64,000 bases of DNA from contig NZ_JARWAC010000011.1 in assembly GCF_029846175.1 (NCBI RefSeq), positions 370,551 through 434,550 of the forward strand. Direction: 5' to 3'. The stretch comes from Sphaerisporangium sp. TRM90804 (GTDB lineage Bacteria > Actinomycetota > Actinomycetes > Streptosporangiales > Streptosporangiaceae). Shown here piece after piece: positions 1 to 11,594 of the stretch. The notes under the pieces were generated by a model, which did not search any database, was not told the origin of the DNA, and saw only the letters and a program-made list of their open reading frames with translations. Within the stretch, counting starts at the first letter, position 1. Each line of letters starts with the position of its first letter. The translations under genes were made by a program, and so were the position numbers.

Positions 1-150
1 TACGCCATGGAGCTGTGCGAGCGCTCGCTGATCCTGTCCGACGGTGTGATCGCGGCCGACGGCGCCACCCGCGAGATCCTGGCCGACCCCGAGCTGCTGG
101 CCAAGCACCGCCTGGAGCTGCCGTTCGGCTTCGTCGCCGGTATGCGCTGA
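1..150 (+). CDS. ECF-type ABC transporter ATP-binding protein, C-terminal end (partial)
   Basis: The frame is open from the first base and stops at 148-150, leaving 49 residues of a C-terminus. The tail contains AADGATREILADPELL and ends LELPFGFVAGMR. This matches the usual end of CbiO/EcfA-type ATPases, where an (A)DG...EIL segment follows the H-loop and a short basic-aromatic tail follows. Such proteins hydrolyse ATP on the cytoplasmic side to drive metal-ion or vitamin import. The Walker motifs lie outside the window, so substrate and subfamily cannot be told. Confidence that it is a real gene end is good; the exact family is moderate. Confidence 0.7.
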   Translation, partial: YAMELCERSLILSDGVIAADGATREILADPELLAKHRLELPFGFVAGMR

Positions 151-215
151 TCTTGGGACGAGGAGGCATCGGTCACATGATTGCGAAGTAAAGTGGGGCC
201 GCGAGGAGGTTGCGA

Positions 216-557
216 ATGAAGCTGCGGCTCGCACGGCGGGCGTTCGGTGATGCCGTCGTCGTGGCTGTCGAGGGCGAGCTCGACCTGTTCACCGCGCCGT
301 TCCTGCGCGAGGAGGTCCGCGACGCCATCAAGAAGGACAGCAACCACCTCGTGCTCGACCTCGGCGAGCTCTCTTTCATGGACTCCAGCGGGCTGTCGGT
401 GCTGATCGAGGCGTGGCGGCTGGCCACCGGCGAGGGCGGCGGCGTCACGCTCGCGGCCCCGCAGGCGCCGGTCGCGCGCATCCTGCGCACCACCGGCCTC
501 GACCGGCGCATCAAGGTCTACCCGGACGTCGACGCCGCCGTGTCGGCCGGGATTTGA
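216..557 (+). CDS. STAS-domain anti-sigma factor antagonist
   Basis: A 113-residue protein that is a single STAS domain. It shows the standard order of an N-terminal beta strand (VVVAVEGELDLFTAP), a central LVLDLGELSFMDSSGL loop and a C-terminal helix. The serine pair in MDSSG is where RsbV/SpoIIAA-type antagonists are phosphorylated by a partner RsbW-type kinase; the unphosphorylated form frees a sigma factor. The ATG at 216 is chosen over the in-frame TTG at 210, because the GGAGG at 205-209 touches 210 but sits a normal 6 bases from 216. No kinase partner is adjacent; RsbW-like ATPase domains occur at 11 kb and 18.5 kb, but a link is only possible. Confidence 0.88.
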   Translation: MKLRLARRAFGDAVVVAVEGELDLFTAPFLREEVRDAIKKDSNHLVLDLGELSFMDSSGLSVLIEAWRLATGEGGGVTLAAPQAPVARILRTTGLDRRIKVYPDVDAAVSAGI

Positions 558-604
558 GCCACCCCTAGTAGAACTTCATTCGGTTGCCCGTTAGGGTCCG
601 GGAT

Positions 605-1378
605 ATGGACCTGAACGGAGCAGCAGCAATCATCTCTGGCGGTGCGAGCGGCCTCGGCGAGGCCACGGCCCGCGAGCTCGCCGGCACCGGCGCGACCGTC
701 GTGATCGCCGACCTCAACACCGAGCGCGGCAAGGCCCTCGCGGACGAGCTCGGCGGCGTCTTCGTGCACACCGACGTCTCGGACGAGGCGTCGGTCCAGG
801 CGGCCGTGGAGGCCGCCGTGGCGACCGGCAGGCCGCTGCGCGCGGTCGTCAACAGCGCCGGCATCGGCTGGGCGTCGCGGACGGTCGGGCGCGACGGCGC
901 GCCGCACGACCTGGCCAGCTACCGCAAGGTGATCGACGTCAACCTGATCGGCACCTTCAACCTCATGCGCATCGGCGCCGCCGCCATGGCCAAGACCGAG
1001 CCCGCCGACGCCGACAACGCCCGCGGCGTCGTGATCAACACCGCCTCGGTGGCCGGCATCGAGGGCCAGACCGGCCAGGTGGCCTACTCGGCGTCCAAGG
1101 GCGGCATCATCGGCATGACCCTGCCGGCCGCGCGCGACCTCGCGGCGGTGGGCGTCCGGGTGCTGACCATCTGCCCGGGCATCATCGACACCCCGATCTA
1201 CGGCTCGGGCCCCGAGGCGGACGCCTTCAAGGCCAAGCTGTCGGCGCCGGTGCCGTTCCCCAAGCGCATGGGGCGCGCGTCCGAGTTCGCCCACCTCGTG
1301 CGGGCGCTCATCGAGAACGACTACATGAACGGCGAGGTCGTCCGCTTCGACGGCGGCATCCGGTTCCAGCCCAAGTGA
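605..1378 (+). CDS. SDR-family 3-hydroxyacyl-CoA dehydrogenase-like oxidoreductase
   Basis: A 257-residue classical short-chain dehydrogenase. It has the glycine-rich NAD-binding motif GGASGLGEATA near residue 12, the NSAG motif, and catalytic Ser with YSASK. Overall it resembles type-2 3-hydroxyacyl-CoA dehydrogenases (HSD10-like), which oxidise 3-hydroxyacyl-CoA or 2-methyl-3-hydroxybutyryl-CoA with NAD. The ATG at 605 is preferred over the GTG at 584, which would add seven residues not typical of the family. The crotonase that starts 21 bases downstream on the same strand suggests a two-gene fatty-acid or branched-chain acyl-CoA oxidation unit. The substrate is inferred from resemblance and neighbourhood. 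Confidence 0.87.
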   Translation: MDLNGAAAIISGGASGLGEATARELAGTGATVVIADLNTERGKALADELGGVFVHTDVSDEASVQAAVEAAVATGRPLRAVVNSAGIGWASRTVGRDGAPHDLASYRKVIDVNLIGTFNLMRIGAAAMAKTEPADADNARGVVINTASVAGIEGQTGQVAYSASKGGIIGMTLPAARDLAAVGVRVLTICPGIIDTPIYGSGPEADAFKAKLSAPVPFPKRMGRASEFAHLVRALIENDYMNGEVVRFDGGIRFQPK

Positions 1379-1399
1379 GCTCCCGCATCGGAGGTAAGG

Positions 1400-2164
1400 G
1401 TGTCTGACGAGGTTCTCGTCGAGGTGTCTGACGGCATCGCCGTCATCACGATCAACCGGCCGCAGGTCAGGAACGCCGTCAACGGCGCCGTCGCGCGCGG
1501 CGTGGTCGCGGCCGTGGACGAGCTGGAGCAGCGCAAGGACGTCTCCGTGTACGTCCTCACGGGCGCCGGCGGCACGTTCTCGGCCGGGATGGACCTCAAG
1601 GGGTTCCTGTCCGGCGACTTCCCCGTCGTGGAGGGGCGGGGCTTCGGCGGGATCGCCGAGTCGCCGCCGAAGAAGCCCGTCGTCGCGGCGGTCGAGGGGT
1701 ACGCCCTCGCGGGCGGGTTCGAGATGGTGCTCTCCTGCGACGTCGTGGTGGCCTCGCAGGAGGCGAAGTTCGGGCTTCCCGAGCCCAAGCGCGGGCTGGT
1801 CGCGGGCGCCGGCGGCGTCATGCGGCTGCCCCGCCGCATCCCGTACCACGTCGCGATGGAGATGGCGCTGACCGGCGACCACTACTCCGCGGCGCGGCTG
1901 TACGAGCTGGGCCTGGTCAACCGGGTGACCCCGCCGGGCGAGGCGCTGACGGCCGCCAGGGAGATCGCCGCCAGGATCGCGGCGAACGCGCCGCTGGCGC
2001 TGCTGGCGACCAAGCGGGTCATCGTGGAGTCGGCCGACTGGTCGCGCGAGGAGATGTTCGCGAAGCAGGCGAAGATCATCAATCCGGTGTTCGGGTCCAA
2101 GGACGCGATGGAGGGCGCCGCGGCGTTCGCCGAGAAGCGCGCGCCGAAGTGGGCGGGCGAGTGA
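1400..2164 (+). CDS. Enoyl-CoA hydratase / crotonase family protein
   Basis: A 254-residue crotonase-fold protein beginning at GTG 1400 behind the ribosome site GGAGGT at 1390-1395. The oxyanion-hole segment AGMDLKG and the second segment GYALAGGFEMVLSCD are present. Both catalytic glutamates of true hydratases appear to be kept, one in AGGFE and one in FGLPEPK. It would hydrate trans-2-enoyl-CoA to 3-hydroxyacyl-CoA, the step before the neighbouring dehydrogenase. Length and motifs are normal for the family. Which acyl chain it uses is not visible. Confidence 0.88.
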   Translation: MSDEVLVEVSDGIAVITINRPQVRNAVNGAVARGVVAAVDELEQRKDVSVYVLTGAGGTFSAGMDLKGFLSGDFPVVEGRGFGGIAESPPKKPVVAAVEGYALAGGFEMVLSCDVVVASQEAKFGLPEPKRGLVAGAGGVMRLPRRIPYHVAMEMALTGDHYSAARLYELGLVNRVTPPGEALTAAREIAARIAANAPLALLATKRVIVESADWSREEMFAKQAKIINPVFGSKDAMEGAAAFAEKRAPKWAGE

Positions 2165-2359
2165 GCCGCCCGCGTCCAGCCGCCTGAGGGCGGGACTTCC
2201 CGGCCCTCGGCCAGGCCGTCGTGCGCGGAGGGCGCATGCCGTCTACCCTGCGGGGGACGGCGTGCGCTTTTCCGGCTACGTGAAATAGCGGGTTAAACAT
2301 CCATCGCGTACGGTAAAAGGAACGGCATAGCACGTTCCAGGCATGACAAGAGGAGAGCG

Positions 2360-3001
2360 ATGGGCGGCTACGCGACCCCACTGGCGCCGGGGGGCCGATC
2401 GTCCGGCGATGCGGTCAAACGGCGCATGGTCGGCCTGGCGACGGGAGCGCTGGGGGCCGCGATCGTCGTCTCGCTCCTGGTGGCGGTCGAGTGGGCGGTG
2501 GAGATCGCCGACTACGTCCTGCCGCTGAACCTCGACATGTACGGAATCGTCTCCCACGACGTGGACGGACTGGCCGGCATCTTCGCGGCGCCGTTCCTGC
2601 ACGCGGGCTTCTCCCACCTGATGGCGAACACCGTGCCGCTGGCGATCCTGGGGTTCCTGGCCGCGCTGCGGGGCCTGGGGCGCTTCTTCGTGGCCAGCGT
2701 GATCATCATTCTGGTCAGCGGGCTCGGCATCTGGTTCCTGAGCCCCCCGGGGGTCACGGTGGGCGCCAGCGGCCTGGTCTTCGGCTACTTCGGCTACGTC
2801 GTGACGCGCGGGCTGTTCGACCGGCACCTGCTCGACATCGTGCTCGGCATCGGCGTGGCCGTCCTGTACTACTCGCTGATCTGGGGAGTGCTGCCGGGCC
2901 AGCCCGGCATCTCGTGGCAGGGCCACCTGTTCGGCCTCATCGGCGGCGTGCTGGCCGCCTGGATGCTGCGCCGCAGGCGGCGAACCCCAGCGATCGGTTG
3001 A
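2360..3001 (+). CDS. Rhomboid-family intramembrane serine protease
   Basis: A 213-residue integral membrane protein with about six hydrophobic segments. The rhomboid active site is visible: the nucleophile serine in VGASGLVFG (GxSG), the partner histidine in WQGHLFGLIGG near the C-terminus, and the HLMAN motif that supplies stabilising His and Asn residues. These enzymes cut transmembrane substrates inside the bilayer. The start follows AGGAGAG at 2351-2357. The tail ends in a run of arginines, consistent with a cytoplasmic C-terminus. It appears to be a single-gene unit, and its substrate cannot be guessed from the neighbours. Confidence 0.9.
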   Translation: MGGYATPLAPGGRSSGDAVKRRMVGLATGALGAAIVVSLLVAVEWAVEIADYVLPLNLDMYGIVSHDVDGLAGIFAAPFLHAGFSHLMANTVPLAILGFLAALRGLGRFFVASVIIILVSGLGIWFLSPPGVTVGASGLVFGYFGYVVTRGLFDRHLLDIVLGIGVAVLYYSLIWGVLPGQPGISWQGHLFGLIGGVLAAWMLRRRRRTPAIG

Positions 3002-3118
3002 TATCTCTCACTCCACCAGATAAATCGCAGAGCGCTCTTTATGACAATTTGCATGTGATATCTAGGTGATAAGGATCTTTACTGGTCCTGACAGGCTTGC
3101 CTGGGGGAGAATGACGGC

Positions 3119-3529
3119 GTGAACAACCTGGGGTCCTTGGAGCGCGCCATCATGGAGGTGCTCTGGGATTCCACGCGCCCCATGCTGGTACGTGAGCTGC
3201 AGGGCGCCCTCAACGCCGACGCCGACAAGCTGCTCGCCTACACCACCGTGCAGACCGTCGCCGAGCGCCTGGTCAAGAAGGGCCTGCTCAGCCGCACGCC
3301 CGAACGCAAGGCCTTCCGGTACGCCGCGAGCCACTCGCGCGACGAGCACGTGACCGCCGTGATGCTGGAGGCGCTCGCCGAGAGCCCCGACCGCGCGCCG
3401 GTGCTGTCGCGCTTCGCGCAGAGCGTCGACATCGACGACGCCCTGCGCCTGCTGGAGGAGCTGGCCCGCCGCACGGGCGAGCAGCGACACGTCGCCGGCG
3501 GACCCGGCTGGGTGCCGCCGCCCGCGTAG
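3119..3529 (+). CDS. BlaI/MecI/CopY-type winged-helix repressor
   Basis: A 136-residue protein with an N-terminal winged helix of the BlaI type: LGSLERAIMEVLW, then VQTVAERLVKKGLLSR and a wing ending RKAFRYAA. A C-terminal dimerisation helix carries the region cut by BlaR1-type proteases in known systems. It starts at GTG 3119. BlaI regulators bind short palindromes and often repress beta-lactamase, efflux or copper genes. No BlaR-like membrane protease is next to it. The upstream gap (3002-3118) is noticeably AT-rich compared with its surroundings, as expected for a promoter/operator. Confidence 0.9.
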   Translation: MNNLGSLERAIMEVLWDSTRPMLVRELQGALNADADKLLAYTTVQTVAERLVKKGLLSRTPERKAFRYAASHSRDEHVTAVMLEALAESPDRAPVLSRFAQSVDIDDALRLLEELARRTGEQRHVAGGPGWVPPPA

Positions 3530-3595
3530 CGCCCGCCCGGGCGGGCGGGAGCTCGCGACGGGACGCGCGGCCGGGCTCCGGGCCCGGCGCCGGGG

Positions 3596-6000
<2,405 letters not shown>

Positions 6001-6170
6001 TCTCGGCCGCCTCCCTTTCTTGAAGTCAAAGCCTTGATGTCGAGATACCGGCGGGTCATATTCAACCCCCTGGCCGGGAGTGCTCCGTCGCAGGGCCCGC
6101 CGAAACGCGATCCGCCCTGGTGGGGGGTGCCGATGCGGTGATGGGGCCGGACGCGGAAGAATACCGGTCT

Positions 6171-6824
6171 GTGGATGACTCATCGAGCCCGCACACGTGT
6201 GAGGGGCTTCGTCGTACCTACGAGGGACGCCCGCTGGAGGAGGCCGATCTGGCGGCCGACCCGGTGACGCAGTTCGCGTCGTGGTTCGCCGACGCCGTCG
6301 ACTCGGGGCTTCCCGAGCCCAACGCCATGGTGCTGGCCACCGCGTCCGGTGGCGGGCGGCCCGCCGCGCGCACCGTTCTGCTCAAGGGTTACGACCGGCG
6401 GGGCTTCGTCTTCTACACCAACTACGAGTCGCGCAAGGGCCGCGACCTCGCCGAGAACCCGCGCGCGTGCCTGATGTTCCCCTGGCACCCGATCCGCCGC
6501 CAGGTGCGGGTGGAGGGCACGGTCGTGCGGCTGCCGCGCGAGGACTCCGCCGCCTACTTCCACTCGCGTCCGTACGGCTCGCGCATCGGCGCCTGGGCGT
6601 CCCGGCAGTCAGCGGTGATCCACTCCCGGGAGGAGCTCGACCGCCGCTACGACGAGCTGGCCGAGCGCTGGCCCGAGGAGCCGCCGATCCCCGACTTCTG
6701 GGGCGGCTTCCTGGTGGTGCCGGCGGAGGTGGAGTTCTGGCAGGGCCGGGCCGACCGCATGCACGACCGGTTGCGCTACCGGCGCGCCGGCGGAGCCTGG
6801 ATGGTCGAACGCCTCGCCCCCTGA
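6171..6824 (+). CDS. pdxH: Pyridoxamine/pyridoxine 5'-phosphate oxidase
   Basis: An FMN enzyme that oxidises PNP or PMP to pyridoxal phosphate. The family landmarks are all visible: PNAMVLATAS, ARTVLLKGYD, FYTNYESRKG for FMN/substrate contacts, RQVRVEG, SRIGAWASRQS, and the ending EFWQGRADRMHDR. GTG 6171 gives 217 residues, the usual size, with GGAAGA upstream. Earlier in-frame starts at 6120 and 6141 would add a poorly conserved tail, so the start is uncertain by up to 17 residues. It sits near serC, which can share the PLP pathway, though the two are not in one operon. Confidence 0.9.
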   Translation: MDDSSSPHTCEGLRRTYEGRPLEEADLAADPVTQFASWFADAVDSGLPEPNAMVLATASGGGRPAARTVLLKGYDRRGFVFYTNYESRKGRDLAENPRACLMFPWHPIRRQVRVEGTVVRLPREDSAAYFHSRPYGSRIGAWASRQSAVIHSREELDRRYDELAERWPEEPPIPDFWGGFLVVPAEVEFWQGRADRMHDRLRYRRAGGAWMVERLAP

Positions 6825-6919
6825 CCGGCGCTCGGGAGCGCCTTGGGTAAAGTGCCGGGGTTGTTCTATTTGTCCTGGGTTCAGGCTTGCCGCCCGGGTC
6901 TGGGATACGAGGTGGGGGA

Positions 6920-8236
6920 ATGCCGGGACGCGCGTCGGTGCTGAGGCGCATCGCCGTCGACACCCGGCCACTGCGCGTCCCGGCCTACCGGCGGCTGCTG
7001 ACGGGGCAGGGCGTCTCCTTCATCGGCTTCCAGCTCACCTCGGTGGCGGTCAGCGCCGAGATCTACGAGATCACGCGGTCATCCCTGTGGGTGGGGCTGC
7101 TCGGCCCGGTCAATCTGATCCCGCTGGTGGTCTTCGGCCTGTGGGGCGGCGCCGTCGCCGACGCGGTCGACCGGCGCAGGCTCCTGATCACGGGCTCGCT
7201 GGTCGCCTGGCTGGCCACCCTGGCGCTGCTGCTGCACGCGTGGTCGGGCCTGGAGAACGTCTACCTCATGCTGGCCGCGGTGGCCGTGCACGCGACCGGC
7301 TTCGCCGTCACCTCGCCGACGCGCGGCGCGATCATCCCGAGGCTGGTGCCCAGGGAGCGCGTCGCCGCGGCCAACACGATGAACTTCCTGGTCAGCGCCA
7401 TCGGCTCGGTCCTCGGGCCGCTGCTGGCGGGCGTCGTGCTCGCCCGGTGGGGGTTCGGCGCGGCGTACCTGGCGGACGTCGTGCTGTTCGGCGCCGGGTT
7501 CTACGCCGCCGTCCGGCTGCCCCGCCTGCCCCCGCTCGGCGACGTCGTCCGGCCCGGCCTGCGGTCGGTCGTCGACGGCCTGCGTTACATCGCCGGCCAT
7601 CGGGTGGTGATGATGTCGTTCGTCGTGGACATCATCGCCATGGCGTTCGCGATGCCCCGGGCGCTCTTCCCCGAGCTGGCCGCCGAGCGGTTCGGCGGCT
7701 CGGCGGTCGCCTTCGGCTGGCTGTCGGCCAGCATCGCGATCGGGTCGGTCACGGCCGGGCTGCTGTCGGGGTGGGTGGGCCGGGTCCGCCGTCAGGGGCT
7801 CGGGCTGACCTTCGTGATCGCGCTGTGGGGGCTGACGGTGGCCGCCGCGGCGTTCGCCCAGGATCTGTGGCTGCTGGTCACGCTGCTGGCCCTCGGTGGC
7901 GCCGCCGACCTGGTGTCGGCGGTGTGGCGGCAGACCATCCTGCAGACCTACGCCCCCGACGAGATGCGCGGGCGCATGCAGGGCGTGTTCATGGTCGTGG
8001 TGGCGGGCGGCCCGAGGCTGGGCGACCTGCGGGCGGGGGTGACGGCGAGCACCTTCGGGCTGGTCCCCGCGTGGGCGGGCGGCGGGCTGCTGTGCGCGGT
8101 CGCCGTGCTGGCGGCGGGGCTCGCCGTCCCGGCCTTCCGCCGGTACGACGCCGTGGCCGACCATCCCTCGCGACGCGGCCCGGCGGCGACAAGATCACAA
8201 CTAGGCCATCGGGACGACTCCGAGGCCGAGAAGTGA
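6920..8236 (+). CDS. MFS exporter (EntS-like, DHA3 type)
   Basis: A 438-residue, 12-helix major facilitator. The loop-2/3 motif FGLWGGAVADAVDRRRLL and the repeated form GWLSASIAIGSVTAGLL are visible. Overall it resembles enterobactin-exporter-like transporters of the MFS_3 group. It starts at ATG 6920 after GGTGGGGGA. The next gene, 190 bases on, is an iron-responsive regulator, so a role in siderophore or metal-linked export is a fair hypothesis but not shown. The C-terminal tail is long, charged and probably cytoplasmic. Confidence 0.82.
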   Translation: MPGRASVLRRIAVDTRPLRVPAYRRLLTGQGVSFIGFQLTSVAVSAEIYEITRSSLWVGLLGPVNLIPLVVFGLWGGAVADAVDRRRLLITGSLVAWLATLALLLHAWSGLENVYLMLAAVAVHATGFAVTSPTRGAIIPRLVPRERVAAANTMNFLVSAIGSVLGPLLAGVVLARWGFGAAYLADVVLFGAGFYAAVRLPRLPPLGDVVRPGLRSVVDGLRYIAGHRVVMMSFVVDIIAMAFAMPRALFPELAAERFGGSAVAFGWLSASIAIGSVTAGLLSGWVGRVRRQGLGLTFVIALWGLTVAAAAFAQDLWLLVTLLALGGAADLVSAVWRQTILQTYAPDEMRGRMQGVFMVVVAGGPRLGDLRAGVTASTFGLVPAWAGGGLLCAVAVLAAGLAVPAFRRYDAVADHPSRRGPAATRSQLGHRDDSEAEK

Positions 8237-8426
8237 GATGCTGGTAAGGGAAATCGTGTCCTCCCGGCACCGTGGCCGTCCGTCGTCCGTGTCCTTCTGT
8301 CGGCCGGGCTGCGTAAGCTTCGTTCGGACATCGAACCGTGCCCCCCGGGGAAACGTATTGAACCGTCCTTACCGGGCTTTTCCCGTCATGGGCGGACGTA
8401 GCATCGGTAAGGGGAGGGGAGGAGCC

Positions 8427-9131
8427 TTGACCGCACACGGTCTGATCGACACCACGGAGATGTACCTCCGCACCATCTTCGAGCTGGAAGAAGAGGGAAT
8501 CACCCCGCTGCGCGCGCGCATCGCCGAACGCCTGGCGCAGAGCGGCCCCACGGTGAGCCAGACGGTCGCCCGCATGGAGCGCGACGGGCTGGTCCGCGTC
8601 GAGGGCGACCGCCATCTCGCCATGACCGACCTCGGGCGCACGCTCGCCATCAGGGTGATGCGCAAGCACCGCCTCGCCGAGTGCCTGCTGACCCAGGTGA
8701 TCGGCATGCCGTGGGAGGACGTCCACGTCGAGGCCTGCCGGTGGGAGCACGTCATGTCCGACGCCGTCGAGGCCCGGCTGCTCACACTGCTCGACAACCC
8801 CGTCGTCTGCCCGCACGGCAACCCCATCCCGGGGTTGGACGAACTGGGCGGCAAAGAGCCGGAGTTGTCCGCAGATGAGGTGATCTCCGCCATGGCTGAT
8901 CTGGCCGGACCCTCGGGTATACCCGTAGTTGTGCGGCGAATTAGCGAACAAGTGCAAAGTGATCCTGCTGTGATGCTTAAACTCAAGCAAGTTGGGATAC
9001 AACCCGGACGCGAGGTGACGCTCGCGGCGAGCGACGACGGTGTACGGGTGACAGGTGACGATGAAGCGGACAGCACTCCCGCGGAGCTCTCGCGCGATGT
9101 CGCCGCGCACGTCTTCGTCTCCAAGCGCTGA
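8427..9131 (+). CDS. DtxR/IdeR-family iron-dependent transcriptional regulator
   Basis: A 234-residue metal-dependent repressor. The order is an N-terminal winged helix (IAERLAQSGPTVSQTVARMERDGLV), the metal-binding dimerisation domain, and a C-terminal SH3-like domain. Metal ligands known from IdeR appear kept: Met in TEMYLRT, His and Glu in KHRLAECLL, and Cys, Glu and His in EACRWEHVMS. TTG 8427 is preferred because a very strong purine-rich site (GGGGAGGGGAGGAG) precedes it and the length then matches DtxR/IdeR. In its Fe(II) form it would repress iron uptake and siderophore genes. The MFS exporter upstream is a plausible target. Confidence 0.92.
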   Translation: MTAHGLIDTTEMYLRTIFELEEEGITPLRARIAERLAQSGPTVSQTVARMERDGLVRVEGDRHLAMTDLGRTLAIRVMRKHRLAECLLTQVIGMPWEDVHVEACRWEHVMSDAVEARLLTLLDNPVVCPHGNPIPGLDELGGKEPELSADEVISAMADLAGPSGIPVVVRRISEQVQSDPAVMLKLKQVGIQPGREVTLAASDDGVRVTGDDEADSTPAELSRDVAAHVFVSKR

Positions 9132-9140
9132 CCGCCCCGG

Positions 9141-9160
9141 GCGGGCCCCCTCGGGCCCGC
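9141..9160. terminator. GC hairpin after the DtxR-type gene
   Basis: GCGGGCCC at 9141-9148 and GGGCCCGC at 9153-9160 form a perfect 8-base stem with a 4-base loop just past the stop at 9131. There is no T-run, which is common for terminators in high-GC actinomycetes. Confidence 0.5.
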
Positions 9161-9293
9161 GGGGGAAGTCGCCCTTCCCCGAACCCCCGGGCCCGGCGCG
9201 CCCGGGCCCTCCGGGAAGAAGCCGTGCCGTCGAGGCTGCAGGAGCACCTTTGGTCCGCTGTTCGAACGACCCTCACCAAGGGGTGGCCGCGAG

Positions 9294-11522
9294 ATGAAGC
9301 GATGGGGGGATCTCTCCCAGGACGCGGCCGACCATCTCACGGCCGAGTCCGTGCTCGACCTCGCCGAGATGGCCGTGGTGGTCACCGACCGGTTCAGCAA
9401 CGTCCTCTACTGGAACCCGTTCGCCGAGCGCCTGTTCGGCCGCCCCGACAACCCGGCCGGCGGCGACGACGCCGTCCTGTCCCTGGGAATCATGGACAAG
9501 GACCACCCCATGGCCGTCGAGCTGGCCAAGCACGTCCTCAAGGGCGGCGTGTGGGAGGGCACCTTCGACGTCGTGCGCGTCGACGGCACGATCATCTACG
9601 TGCGGGCGCAGGCCGTGCCGCTGCGGCACCCCTCCGGCGCGGTCACCGGCATCGTGATCAGCGCCCGCGAGGCCATGCGCAGCAACGAGCGCGAGAAAGA
9701 CCGCTTCGGGCTGCTGGAGCGCATCGGCGAGCGCCTCGCCAGCTCGCTGTACGTCGAGGAGACCCTCAACCGCGTCGCCGAGATGCTGGTGCCCCAGTTT
9801 GCCGACCACTGCTTCATCGAGCTGACCGAGGGCGACCGCATGGTCCGCAAGGTCTCCACCCACGTGAAGGGGTGGACACCCCCGCCCGGCACGTGGCGCC
9901 CGGTCGGCTCCGAGATCCGCTACCCGCAGGGCCACTACGCCGACATCGCCCTGCGCCGCCAAGAGACGATCATCGTCGAGGACTTCGCGCAGATGAGCTA
10001 CCCCTCGCCCAGCGAGGAGAGCACCCGGCTCTGCGGCGAGATCGGCATGACGTCCGCCATCGTGGCGCCGCTGTGCGCGCGCGGCGAGACGCTCGGGCTG
10101 ATGTACCTCGGCATGTCCAACCTCACCAACCGGCACTCGCCGCACTACGACGCCTTCGACCGCGACTTCGTCGGCGCGATCGCCACCCGGGTGGCGATCG
10201 CCGTCGACAACGCGCTGCTGTTCGAGGAGGAGCGGCACACCGCCGAGTCGTTCCAGAAGTACCTGCTGCCCCGCGCGCTGCCCCAGCTCGACGGCCTGGA
10301 GATCGCGGTCCGGTACGAGCCGGCCGCGCCGCTGGCCTCACACGGCCAGGGCATCCAGACCCAGGTCGGCGGCGACTGGTACGACGTCATCCCGCTGTCG
10401 GCGGGCCGGGTCGGCATCGTCATCGGCGACGTCGAGGGCCGGGGCGCCAAGGCCGCCGCGGTCATGGGCCAGCTCAGGGCGGCGCTGCGCGCGTTCGCGC
10501 AGGACGACAAGTCGCCGGCCGACATCCTGGCCCGGCTCGACGAGTGGACGCGCATCGTCGCCCCCATCGAGCACGACGACTTCGGGGCCGACGTCAGCAC
10601 CCCGCCGATCGTCACCTGCCAGTACCTCGTGTACGACGCGTGGTCGCGCCAGCTCTCCTTCGCCAACGCCGGGCACGCCCCGCCGCTGCTGATCGTCGAC
10701 GGCTCGGTCACCGAGCTCGACATCTCCGAGGTCGGCCAGCCGCTCGGCGTCAGCGCCAAGGGCATGCACGCCGACCTCGTGTACAAGGAGGAGACCCGGG
10801 TCCTGCCGCCCGGCGCCACCCTGCTGCTCTACACCGACGGCCTGCTCGACCGCCGTCCCGCCCGCGACTCCGGCGAGGAGCCGCTCTCCGACGAGGAGAC
10901 GCTGCGCGTCCTGTGCGAGGAGGTCGCCAAGGTCTCCTCCGAAAGCGTCGAGCGCATGGCGAACGTCGCCACCGACGCCGTCCCGGGCGAGATCGACGAC
11001 GACATGGCGATCCTGGTGATCCGGTCGGCGGCCAAGGAGCTGGCGTCCGAGGAGCGCACCTTCCCCGCCCAGCCGATCATGGTGGGCGAGGCGCGGCGCA
11101 TGGCGTCGGAGGCCTTCGCCACCTGGGGCGTCCCCGAGGAGCGGTCGGAGCTGGCCTGCCTGCTGGTCTCCGAGGTCGTCACCAACGTCGTGCTGCACGC
11201 CGCCAGTGCCAGCGTCCCGCGCAGGGAGCTGGTCCTGCTCGACGGCCCCCCGCTGCCGTTCGACGAGTCCTGGGACGTCCCGGGCATGGACGACATGGCC
11301 AACGAGAAGGAGTTCACCCTCCGGCTGCGCCGGGGCGAGGAGTCCATCTGGGTCGAGGTCTTCGACCAGGACCTGCGCCTGCCCCGCATCCGCAGCGCCG
11401 GCGAGAACGACGAGGGCGGCCGAGGCCTCTATCTGGTCGACCAGCTCGCCAAGCGCTGGGGCTCCCGCCCCACCAAGGAGGGCAAGGCCGTCTGGTTCGA
11501 AATCCCCACCAAGGGCCGCTAG
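9294..11522 (+). CDS. PAS-GAF-PP2C (SpoIIE-like) phosphatase with C-terminal RsbW-like ATPase domain
   Basis: A 742-residue soluble signalling protein with four domains in order: PAS (about 20-125), GAF (about 140-310), SpoIIE/RsbU-type PP2C phosphatase (about 340-580) and HATPase_c (about 600-740). Phosphatase metal motifs include GGDWYDV, GDVEGRGA and LLYTDGLL, and the late acidic pair is GEIDDDMA. The ATPase domain has its N-box in LVSEVVTNVVLHA and a G-box in GGRGLYLVDQLA. Such proteins dephosphorylate STAS antagonists and bind sigma factors or antagonists, linking a sensed cue to sigma release. No sigma gene is adjacent. The start follows the stop of the previous gene by 160 bases. Confidence 0.93.
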   Translation: MKRWGDLSQDAADHLTAESVLDLAEMAVVVTDRFSNVLYWNPFAERLFGRPDNPAGGDDAVLSLGIMDKDHPMAVELAKHVLKGGVWEGTFDVVRVDGTIIYVRAQAVPLRHPSGAVTGIVISAREAMRSNEREKDRFGLLERIGERLASSLYVEETLNRVAEMLVPQFADHCFIELTEGDRMVRKVSTHVKGWTPPPGTWRPVGSEIRYPQGHYADIALRRQETIIVEDFAQMSYPSPSEESTRLCGEIGMTSAIVAPLCARGETLGLMYLGMSNLTNRHSPHYDAFDRDFVGAIATRVAIAVDNALLFEEERHTAESFQKYLLPRALPQLDGLEIAVRYEPAAPLASHGQGIQTQVGGDWYDVIPLSAGRVGIVIGDVEGRGAKAAAVMGQLRAALRAFAQDDKSPADILARLDEWTRIVAPIEHDDFGADVSTPPIVTCQYLVYDAWSRQLSFANAGHAPPLLIVDGSVTELDISEVGQPLGVSAKGMHADLVYKEETRVLPPGATLLLYTDGLLDRRPARDSGEEPLSDEETLRVLCEEVAKVSSESVERMANVATDAVPGEIDDDMAILVIRSAAKELASEERTFPAQPIMVGEARRMASEAFATWGVPEERSELACLLVSEVVTNVVLHAASASVPRRELVLLDGPPLPFDESWDVPGMDDMANEKEFTLRLRRGEESIWVEVFDQDLRLPRIRSAGENDEGGRGLYLVDQLAKRWGSRPTKEGKAVWFEIPTKGR

Positions 11523-11594
11523 CAAGCACTTCCCGCCCACCCCCCCAAGGGCCGCGAGCAGGTTCTCCCGTCCGCCGATCAGGTCCCTCCTCCC

